Source: DASVBJ01 sp036375895 (lineage in GTDB: Bacteria > Actinomycetota > Actinomycetes > JACCUZ01). From it: a DNA stretch of 18,764 nucleotides. The stretch's first letter is position 1. The number at the start of each line of letters is the position of its first letter. Location: positions 1 to 18,764 of the forward strand of contig DASVBJ010000202.1 of NCBI GenBank assembly GCA_036375895.1. The letters are read 5' to 3'. Positions 13,492-18,764 of this stretch are shown in pieces. The notes under the pieces are model-generated. The model saw only the letters and a list, made by a program, of their open reading frames with translations. It had not been told where the DNA came from and did not search any database. A program made the position numbers and the translations under genes.

Positions 13492-13686
13492 TCACGCGTC
13501 CCGGGATGCCTCGAGGGTCGCCAGCAGCCGCACGGTCTGCTGGATCTGGGCGAAGTAGCGCAGGCAGTCCTCGCACTGCGCCAGGTGGGCGACGAACTCG
13601 CGCTGTGCGTCCGGGCTCAAGGCACGCTCGAGGTGGTCGGTGACGAGCTCGACGAGCTCTCTGCACGTCAGCACGGTCACCGCCAC
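13492..13686 (-). CDS. Second zinc-finger (zf-HC2) anti-sigma-like protein
   Basis: Encodes about 64 residues, little more than one anti-sigma zinc-binding domain. Putative zinc ligands are the Cys of LTCRELVELV and the H-x3-C-x2-C of HLAQCEDC. About 44% of 48 aligned residues match the upstream zinc-finger protein (13757-14032), so the two are tandem paralogs. There is no membrane segment. The start is uncertain: GTG codons at 13686, 13680 and 13674 are all possible and none has a good ribosome-binding site; a longer GTG at 13740 is also open. It may bind the same ECF sigma factor or act as a separate redox/zinc switch. Confidence 0.7.
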   Translation of the reverse strand: MAVTVLTCRELVELVTDHLERALSPDAQREFVAHLAQCEDCLRYFAQIQQTVRLLATLEASRDA

Positions 13687-13756
13687 TGCTCGCCCACCGC
13701 CCGCCCGGAGTGGAACGTGCGGTCCTGACCGAACTGTCACGGAAGCCGCAATGGCG

Positions 13757-14032
13757 TTACGTGTCGGTCGACCTGGGCGGTCGGAAGTTGCGGAAGGCCG
13801 CCATCAGGTCCGCCTTGGCGTGCTCGCTCAGCGAGTCGACCGGCACGTGACCCAGCTCGTCGATGGTGGTCCGCATCTGCTGCAGATAGGCGTCGCAGCC
13901 GGGGCACAGCTCGAGGTGCGCCTCGATCTCGGCGACCAGCGTGTCGTCGAGGCTGCCCTCCAGGTAGTCGGTGACGACCTCGACCAGCTCCTTGCAGCTG
14001 ATCTGCATCCCCGGTTGGGTGGTTTCGGTCAC
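13757..14032 (-). CDS. Zinc-finger (zf-HC2) anti-sigma factor
   Basis: Encodes 91 residues. Its GTG start overlaps the TGA of the ECF sigma gene (GTGA), the classic translational coupling of sigma and anti-sigma partners. The zinc-binding domain has the Cys of ISCKELVEVV and H-x3-C-x2-C in HLELCPGC. Cysteine-zinc anti-sigma factors of this type (RsrA/ChrR-like ZAS domain) release sigma on thiol oxidation or another signal. It is soluble: there is no membrane helix, and the tail after the zinc domain is short (ends FRNFRPPRSTDT). Confidence 0.88.
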   Translation of the reverse strand: MTETTQPGMQISCKELVEVVTDYLEGSLDDTLVAEIEAHLELCPGCDAYLQQMRTTIDELGHVPVDSLSEHAKADLMAAFRNFRPPRSTDT

Positions 14033-14760
14033 GACGTCACCACGTTCGACAACCCCCGGTAGTAGTCCTCCAGCTCCGCGCGCAGCTTGGCTCGCGCCCG
14101 GTGCAGCAGCACTCTCTGGTTGGCCGCGGATAGGTCCAAGGCCTCGCAGACCTCCTCCGCGCTCAGTCCGTGCACGTCCCGCAGGCTGACCACCGTCCGC
14201 TGTCGCTCGGGCAGACGGGTGAGGGCGGCGGCAAGCAGCCTCCGGACCTCACCGGCCAGCGCGGAGTCCTCCGGCGACGGCTCCCACGCCTGGGGGGCGC
14301 CGACCGGCGTCCAGTTGTCGGCCCAGTGGTCGTCAGGTCCCCGGAACCGGGCCTGGTCGACCGTCGGCCCGCTGTCGCCGATAGGCCCGAGCGAGGACCA
14401 GGGCGTCGAGCGGGCCTCCCGTACGCCGCGCGTCTTGCCCAGGTTCGTGAGGATGCGGAAGACCCAGGTGCGCAGCGACGACCGGCCCTCGAACCTGTCC
14501 AGGCCCCGTACGACCGCCAGCCACGCCTCCTGCACGATCTCCTCGGCCGAGGCGTCGGTGGAGACGAAGGACCGCGCCACCCGCAGCATCATCGGCGACC
14601 ACGCATCGACGATCTCCGCGAAAGCCCGCTCGTCGCCGTCGCGGAGCAGGCGCACGAGCGGAGCGTCAGCGCGCTCTTCCTCGGACTGCGTCCGCGGCTG
14701 GTCGACCCCGCGCGGCTGCGGCACCTGCGCGAGGGTCGGGTCGGTCGACTCTGGCGGCAT
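14029..14760 (-). CDS. ECF-type sigma-70 family RNA polymerase sigma factor
   Basis: Encodes 243 residues. Region 2 spans about 40-110 (FAEIVDAWSPMMLRVARSF, then the -10-binding EEIVQEAWLAVVRGLDRF and SLRTWVFRILTNLGKTR). Region 4 spans about 180-235 (LPERQRTVVSLRDVHGLS, then the helix-turn-helix EEVCEALDLSAANQRVLLHR). The linker between the regions is long (about 60 residues, Pro/Trp-rich), and an N-terminal tail of about 35 residues precedes region 2. Regions 1 and 3 are missing, as expected for an ECF factor. ATG 14760 is preferred; an AGGGAA lies a little far upstream (about 11 bases). It is directly followed by its overlapping anti-sigma gene. Confidence 0.92.
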   Translation of the reverse strand: MPPESTDPTLAQVPQPRGVDQPRTQSEEERADAPLVRLLRDGDERAFAEIVDAWSPMMLRVARSFVSTDASAEEIVQEAWLAVVRGLDRFEGRSSLRTWVFRILTNLGKTRGVREARSTPWSSLGPIGDSGPTVDQARFRGPDDHWADNWTPVGAPQAWEPSPEDSALAGEVRRLLAAALTRLPERQRTVVSLRDVHGLSAEEVCEALDLSAANQRVLLHRARAKLRAELEDYYRGLSNVVTS

Positions 14761-14792
14761 GGCTGGAACTTCCCTGCTCGGCCCGTGCCGCG

Positions 14793-14821
14793 ACTCTAGA
14801 CCCGACCAGGCCGCCTGACGA
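14793..14821 (-). promoter_or_regulatory. Possible promoter of the sigma/anti-sigma operon
   Basis: On the - strand, TCGTCA (14821-14816) and TAGAGT (14798-14793) are 17 bases apart, a fair match to a housekeeping promoter. It lies 32 bases upstream of the ATG. It partly overlaps a TCTAGA palindrome. The 86-base gap to the GH15 gene holds nothing else obvious. Confidence 0.3.
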
Positions 14822-14846
14822 GCCGCCTCGGTGACTGCCGCCGCGC

Positions 14847-16688
14847 TCACCGCTCCCCCGCGGCGGCCAGGCGTCGCTCGGCCTCGGAGATCGCCCACGC
14901 CGCGTTGACGAGGCCGATGTGGCTGAACGCCTGCGGGAAGTTGCCCAGCAGCTCGCCGGTCGTCGGCTCGACCTCCTCGGCGAGCAGCCCGACGTCGTTG
15001 ACGAAGGCCGCGGCGCGCTCGAACACCGACCGGGCCCGGTCGACCTGCCCGGACATGGCCAGGGCCTGCGCCAGCCAGAACGTGCAGAGCAGGAACGTGC
15101 CCTCCTCGCCGGCCAGCCCGTCGACGCCACCCTCGGTGCGGTAGCGGTAGACGAGCCCCCGCTCGTCGGTCAGCCGCTCGTCGATGGCGTCGATGGTGGC
15201 CAGCATCCGTGGGTCGTCGGCGGGCAGGAAGCCCACGATGGCCATCATCAGGTTGGAGGCGTCGAGCCCGGTCGACCCGACGTACTGGGTGAAAGCGCCC
15301 GCCTCGTCGCTCCAGCCGTCGCGCACGACGGTTTCCCAGATCTGGTCACGGCTCGTCTTCCAGGAGTCCACCCGGTCGGCCGCGCCGAGCCGGTCGGACA
15401 ACGCGATCGCGCGGTCCAGCGCCACCCAGCACATGACCTTCGAGTACAGGAAGTGCTGCGGGTCGCCGCGCACCTCCCAGATCCCCTGGTCCTTCTCGAC
15501 CCACTGTGCGGCGGCCGTGTCGGCGCACGCCACGAGGAAGGCTCGGGTCTGCTCGTCCAGCTCGGTCAGCTGGTCGGCCAGCCGGTGCGCCGCGCCCAGC
15601 AGCTCGCCGTACACGTCGATCTGCTGCTGGTCCCAGGCGCCGTTGCCGACCCGCACCGGGCGGCTGTCCTTCCAGCCCTCGAGATGCGCCAGCTCCCGCT
15701 CGGACAGGTCGTGCTCGCCACCGATGCCGAACATGATCTGCAGGCCCTGCCCCGGCCCGATCCCGGAGGCGGCAGCTGTCGTCATGAAGGCGAAGAAGTC
15801 GTCGGCCTCGTCCGGGCACGCCGACACCCAGAGCGCCTCCATCGTGAAGCTGGCGTCCCGCACCCAGGAGTAGCGGTAGTCCCAGTTGCGCTCGCCGCCG
15901 ATGCCCTCGGGCAGCGACGTGGTCGCGGCCGCGACGATCGCGCCGCTGGGCTGGAACGACATGCCCTGCAGCACCCGGCCGCTGTGGTGCACGAGGTCCG
16001 CCCACGGGCCGTCGTAGGCCTGGTGCAGCGCCGACCACGACCGCCACGCCGCGACGGTGGCGTCGACCACTGCGGCGAGCTCGTCCTGCGACCACACCCG
16101 CGCCGCGGTCTGCTCCAGCGTCGTGCGGTGCAGGGCGAGGTGGACGCTCTCACCGGAGCCGAGCGTGAGCCGGCCGCGGGCGCGGCCCGCGTCCAGCGAG
16201 AGCACGACCGGGGTGGTCAGCACCAGCCAGTCCGCGCCGCCACGCGCGGTCACCCCGCCCGCGACCGGGGCGAGCAACGGCACGACGAGCCCGTACTCCG
16301 GCCGGGGCCGGTAGTCGACCTCCACCTCGACCTGGCCGGACGTGCAGGTGAGCCGGCGCACCAGGAGGTGCGGCACGTCGTGACCGAGGCGGTGGCCGCC
16401 GTTGTCCGGCCCCATCGCCAGCAGGTCGGTCAGGACGAGGGTGCCGCCGGCGGTCGTGAAGGTGGTCTCGAGCACCAGCGTGCGGTCGACGTAGCGCCGG
16501 CTGACCTCCCACTCCCCGACCGGCCGCACCTGCCAGTGCCCGGCCTGCTCGCCGAGCAGCCGCCCGAACACCGATGGGCTGTCGAACCGGGGGAAGCTCA
16601 GCCACTCGACCGAGCCGGCCGAGTCCACCAGCGCGCTGGAGTGGCGGTCGGACAGCAGGGCGTGCTCGGCGATGGGGGTCCTGGACAT
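14847..16688 (-). CDS. Glycoside hydrolase family 15 protein (glucoamylase/trehalase-like)
   Basis: Encodes 613 residues, the normal size for bacterial GH15. The N-terminal beta-sandwich domain opens with PIAEHALLSDRHSSALVDSAGSVEWL-type sequence (residues 5-30), followed by the (alpha/alpha)6 barrel. Catalytic landmarks are RNWDYRYSWVRDASF (267-281), DQGIWEVRG (400-408), whose Glu405 is the likely general acid, and EEGTFLLCTFW nearer the C-terminus, which holds the probable base. Family members hydrolyse alpha-glucosidic bonds; actinobacterial relatives include trehalases, and the substrate cannot be read here. There is no signal peptide, so it should be cytosolic. The ATG has GGAG about nine bases upstream. 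It lies upstream of the sigma operon on the same strand, separated by 86 bases. Confidence 0.93.
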   Translation of the reverse strand: MSRTPIAEHALLSDRHSSALVDSAGSVEWLSFPRFDSPSVFGRLLGEQAGHWQVRPVGEWEVSRRYVDRTLVLETTFTTAGGTLVLTDLLAMGPDNGGHRLGHDVPHLLVRRLTCTSGQVEVEVDYRPRPEYGLVVPLLAPVAGGVTARGGADWLVLTTPVVLSLDAGRARGRLTLGSGESVHLALHRTTLEQTAARVWSQDELAAVVDATVAAWRSWSALHQAYDGPWADLVHHSGRVLQGMSFQPSGAIVAAATTSLPEGIGGERNWDYRYSWVRDASFTMEALWVSACPDEADDFFAFMTTAAASGIGPGQGLQIMFGIGGEHDLSERELAHLEGWKDSRPVRVGNGAWDQQQIDVYGELLGAAHRLADQLTELDEQTRAFLVACADTAAAQWVEKDQGIWEVRGDPQHFLYSKVMCWVALDRAIALSDRLGAADRVDSWKTSRDQIWETVVRDGWSDEAGAFTQYVGSTGLDASNLMMAIVGFLPADDPRMLATIDAIDERLTDERGLVYRYRTEGGVDGLAGEEGTFLLCTFWLAQALAMSGQVDRARSVFERAAAFVNDVGLLAEEVEPTTGELLGNFPQAFSHIGLVNAAWAISEAERRLAAAGER

Positions 16689-16729
16689 CTGAGGCGCTCC
16701 GATCGGTCTCGACGTACCCGACCAGTCGT

Positions 16730-16769
16730 CCCGTGGTCACGGGCGTTACGTAACGGCGAGAGTCCTCGC
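16730..16769. promoter_or_regulatory. Cluster of three palindromes in the divergent GH15/DM13 region
   Basis: Three inverted repeats lie back to back in the 94-base intergenic region. CCCGTG-GT-CACGGG (16730-16743) has perfect six-base arms. CGTTACGTAACG (16744-16755) is a perfect 12-base palindrome. GCGAG-AGTC-CTCGC (16756-16769) has perfect five-base arms. They are likely regulator sites for one or both divergent genes. Confidence 0.45.
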
Positions 16770-16782
16770 GGGACGGACCCGT

Positions 16783-17484
16783 ATGCATGACTCCCAGCGC
16801 GGGGCGACCGTCGGTTCCGGCAGGCTCGCCGTTCCTGTCAGCTCGCTCGTCGTCCCTCTCGTGGCCGCCCTCGGTGCGGCCGCCTTCCTCGCCTGGAAGC
16901 CGGGGGTGGCCAGGTCCATGCTCGGAAGCCCCCGCGCGGTCGGGTTCACGCTCCTGGTCGGCGCGCTGGTCGTCGGCCTCGGCTGGCTGCTGCCGCGGCT
17001 GGGTCGCGGACCGCGGCTCACGGTGGCGGCGCAGGCGGTGCCGGCCCTGCTCGCCTTCGCACTGACCGTGGCGCCCAGCTTCCGGGACGTGACGGTGGAC
17101 GAGGCCTTCCCCGCCGCGGCCCCCGGCGTCACCGCCGCGGCCGGCGCCGACTCGGCTGCCACCCAGGTCACGTCGCAAGGCGCGCTGCGCGGCATCGACC
17201 ACGACGCGACCGGCGACGTGCTGCTGGCGCAACGGCCGGACGGCTCGTACGTCGTGCGGCTGGCCAGTCTGGACGTCGAGCCAGGTCCCGACTACCAGGT
17301 CCACCTGGTGCCGGGTGCCGGGGCGACGTCGCCCGGCGACGGCACCCACCTCGGTCGGCTGCGCGGCAACAAGGGCAACCAGAACTACGACGTGCCCGTC
17401 TCGGCGACCGTCACGACTCCCCTGACCGTTCTCATCTGGTGCCGTGCCTTCGCCGTGCCGGTGGCGGCGGCCACCCTGCGCTGA
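16783..17484 (+). CDS. Membrane protein with C-terminal DM13 domain
   Basis: Encodes 233 residues. Three hydrophobic helices are visible (about 17-39, 52-72 and 80-98). A short linker then leads to a DM13 domain (about 130-233), which should lie outside the cytoplasm. The DM13 signature is present: DVLLAQRPDGSYVVRL, YQVHLVPG, LGRLRGNKGNQNYDVP and the final VLIWCRAFAVPVAAA with the conserved Cys220. DM13 is a small beta domain proposed to take part in electron transfer or cysteine redox chemistry. Only a weak GGACGGA precedes the ATG. The peroxiredoxin gene starts 28 bases downstream on the same strand, suggesting a redox-related operon. Confidence 0.88.
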   Translation: MHDSQRGATVGSGRLAVPVSSLVVPLVAALGAAAFLAWKPGVARSMLGSPRAVGFTLLVGALVVGLGWLLPRLGRGPRLTVAAQAVPALLAFALTVAPSFRDVTVDEAFPAAAPGVTAAAGADSAATQVTSQGALRGIDHDATGDVLLAQRPDGSYVVRLASLDVEPGPDYQVHLVPGAGATSPGDGTHLGRLRGNKGNQNYDVPVSATVTTPLTVLIWCRAFAVPVAAATLR

Positions 17485-17512
17485 TCCGGCTTCGCCAGGA
17501 AGGGAGCGACCC

Positions 17513-18019
17513 ATGCGCGCGGACCTGACCCCGGGACGCGGCTTCCCCGACCTCGAGCTGCCCGACCACACCGGCGTCATCCGGACGCTCAGCGAGCTCG
17601 CCGAGGGCGACCCGCTCGTGCTGAGCTTCTTCCGCGGCTGGTGGTGCCCGAAGGAGCAGGCGTTCTTCCGCGGTCTGGCCCGGCTGCAGGAGGAGGTCGA
17701 GGTCGCCTACTCCCGGCTGGTGTCGGTCAGCGTCGACCCGCCGGGCGAGCTGTCTGCGTTCCGGGCCGGCCTTGGCGCGCGCTGGACCTTCCTGTCCGAT
17801 CAGGACCGCAGGTACCTCGACGCGCTCGGCCTGCGGGAGACGACCGACACGCTCTACCGGCCCTACGTCCCGACCACGTTCACGCTGCGGCCGGACCTCG
17901 CGATCCACTCCGTCTACAACGGCTACTGGTTCTGGGGCCGGCCCACGCACGAGGACCTGCGCCAGGACCTGCGCGCCATCACGATGGCCGTGCGGTCCGA
18001 CTGGGAGGTGCCGGCATGA
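17513..18019 (+). CDS. Peroxiredoxin / AhpC-TSA-like redoxin, one cysteine
   Basis: Encodes 168 residues with a thioredoxin-like fold of the AhpC/TSA type. The N-terminus has the family pattern FPDLELPDHTG. The peroxidatic site is FFRGWWCPKEQAFF with Cys45, the only cysteine. The related family with FYRGxWCPYC has a second Cys three residues later; here that position is Glu. A 1-Cys mechanism needing an external thiol, or a non-peroxidase role, is therefore likely. VSVDPPGELSAF and FTLRPDLAIHSVYNGYWFWG follow the expected strand order. A strong GGAAGGGAG precedes the ATG. Its stop overlaps the start of the next gene (ATGA). Confidence 0.88.
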   Translation: MRADLTPGRGFPDLELPDHTGVIRTLSELAEGDPLVLSFFRGWWCPKEQAFFRGLARLQEEVEVAYSRLVSVSVDPPGELSAFRAGLGARWTFLSDQDRRYLDALGLRETTDTLYRPYVPTTFTLRPDLAIHSVYNGYWFWGRPTHEDLRQDLRAITMAVRSDWEVPA

Positions 18020-18516
18020 GCTGGTGCTGGTTCGCCCAGGTGCCGCTGCCGCCTGGCGGCGCCCGGGCCTCGGCGGCGGTCTCCGACAGGGACGACCGGG
18101 CCGCGGGGTTCTTCGCCGTCTGGCCGCCCGGCCGCAAGCCGGTGCGCCACGCCGTACGGATGGACTCCCGGTTCGTCGACCCCGAGGGCGGGCCCGCCTG
18201 GGTGTCGGTCGTCCTGCTGGACCGGGACCGGTCCCCGCTCTTCGACGACCCGGCGGTCTCCGGCGCCCTGCGCGCCGTGCTGGCCGGTCCTCCGGCCGAC
18301 GGGGTGAGCACCTTCGTGCGGGACTCGTCGCACTTCGCCGGCGCGCTGACGGTGCGGCGTACGCGGCCGCAGGACCTGCGCGACGACCCGTTCGCCCGGC
18401 TCGGCCCGGCGAGGCTGCTGCACGTCGGAGCCGGCATCTTCGGACGGGCACGGCCGGTGCCCGGACCCGTCATCCAGCGGTACGGCGGCCAGCCTTGGCC
18501 CGCGGCCGGGTTCTGA
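18016..18516 (+). CDS. Uncharacterised protein coupled to the peroxiredoxin
   Basis: Encodes 166 residues. I do not recognise the family. The ATG overlaps the peroxiredoxin stop, so the gene is very likely real and translationally coupled. The protein starts MSWCWFAQVPLPPGG and is soluble, with no signal peptide or membrane helix. It is rich in Arg, Pro and Asp, with conserved-looking Trp/Phe clusters (GFFAVWPPG, AWVSVVLLDRD, SHFAGALTVRR). The single Cys4 near the N-terminus and the coupling hint at a redox partner role, which is inference. Confidence 0.8.
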   Translation: MSWCWFAQVPLPPGGARASAAVSDRDDRAAGFFAVWPPGRKPVRHAVRMDSRFVDPEGGPAWVSVVLLDRDRSPLFDDPAVSGALRAVLAGPPADGVSTFVRDSSHFAGALTVRRTRPQDLRDDPFARLGPARLLHVGAGIFGRARPVPGPVIQRYGGQPWPAAGF

Positions 18517-18585
18517 CGTAACACGCACAATCGCCAGGGGACAGACACCTGTTGCGCCGCGACTCCAGGACGAGGAGACAGCCGG

Positions 18586-18764
18586 ATGGACGAGTACGAC
18601 GTGGTCGTGATCGGGGGCGGGCCGGCCGGAGAGAACGCGGCTGGACGATGCGCGGACGGCGGCCTGTCGGTCGCGCTGGTCGAGCGCGAGCTGGTCGGGG
18701 GCGAATGCTCCTACTGGGGGTGCGTGCCCAGCAAGACGCTCATCCGGCCCGGGGACGTGCTGGC
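18586..18764 (+). CDS. Pyridine nucleotide-disulfide oxidoreductase (3' end outside the window)
   Basis: Only the first 59 codons are present. The N-terminus is an FAD-binding Rossmann motif (DVVVIGGGPAGENAA), followed by the redox-active disulfide GGECSYWGCVPSKTLIRPG (Cys-x4-Cys). This is the layout of the dihydrolipoamide dehydrogenase / mercuric reductase / mycothione reductase family. Trp between the cysteines (SYWGC) is common in the actinobacterial mercuric-reductase-like branch rather than in classical Lpd (GTCLNVGC). GAGGAG lies about nine bases before the ATG. The remainder is needed to choose a substrate. Confidence 0.92.
   Translation, partial: MDEYDVVVIGGGPAGENAAGRCADGGLSVALVERELVGGECSYWGCVPSKTLIRPGDVL

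Noticed and set aside
14919..16790. 623-codon open frame on the + strand
   Set aside because: Antisense to the GH15 gene, which has clear catalytic motifs. The translation is Arg/His/Pro/Val-rich without recognisable features.
1..18764. Mobile elements, tRNA genes, CRISPR arrays or prophage
   Set aside because: I saw no transposase or integrase motifs, long terminal repeats, regularly spaced repeats or tRNA cloverleaf signatures. Base composition looks uniform by eye.

Overview
The window is about 70% GC. It carries actinobacterial hallmarks: a DUF2510 membrane protein, a group of ECF sigma factor and zinc-finger anti-sigma proteins, many GTG starts and very tight ATGA/GTGA overlaps. It most likely comes from the chromosome of a free-living high-GC actinobacterium (Actinomycetota); I cannot name the genus. 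Coding density is very high. No intergenic gap reaches 300 bases, and I see no tRNA, rRNA, CRISPR array, insertion sequence or phage gene.

Layout, left to right. (1) Positions 1-2293, + strand: a UbiE/MenG-like methyltransferase cut by the window edge, a polytopic membrane protein with UbiA-like acidic motifs, an SRPBCC (START-like) protein and a cupredoxin lipoprotein. The first three are translationally coupled. (2) Positions 2312-3397, - strand: a DUF2510/fibronectin-III membrane protein. (3) Positions 3398-6941, an arsenic/detoxification block: an MFS exporter with a well-formed promoter bracketed by two matching 16-bp palindromes, converging on an operon of arsM (arsenite methyltransferase) and a second small-molecule methyltransferase. 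A rhodanese diverges from arsM across a likely ArsR-type operator. (4) Positions 6961-9829, - strand: a fused SecDF preceded by a small membrane protein. (5) Positions 9830-12095, + strand: a sulfur operon of a sulfide:quinone oxidoreductase (SQR)-type flavoprotein, a DsrC/TusE-like sulfur carrier with a single cysteine, and a DsrE3-like sulfurtransferase. A palindrome-rich promoter region in front of it includes a CsoR/CstR-like operator. (6) Positions 12111-14760, - strand: DUF1801, Rieske ferredoxin-like, GNAT, two tandem paralogous zinc-finger anti-sigma proteins and their ECF sigma factor. (7) Positions 14847-16688, - strand: a GH15 glucoamylase/trehalase-like hydrolase. (8) Positions 16783 to the end, + strand: a DM13-domain membrane protein, a one-cysteine peroxiredoxin, an unrecognised protein coupled to it, and the start of a pyridine-nucleotide disulfide oxidoreductase.

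How the genes fit together: the dominant theme is thiol, sulfide and metalloid chemistry (SQR, DsrC, DsrE, rhodanese, ArsM, a METTL7-like methyltransferase, peroxiredoxin, disulfide reductase, cupredoxin, Rieske). The best candidate for an under-described system is the SQR / single-Cys DsrC / DsrE3 operon. It has no dissimilatory sulfite reductase or heterodisulfide reductase beside it and lies behind a CstR-like operator, which suggests sulfide oxidation to a protein-bound persulfide relay. All functional statements come from reading motifs by eye; no database search was possible.
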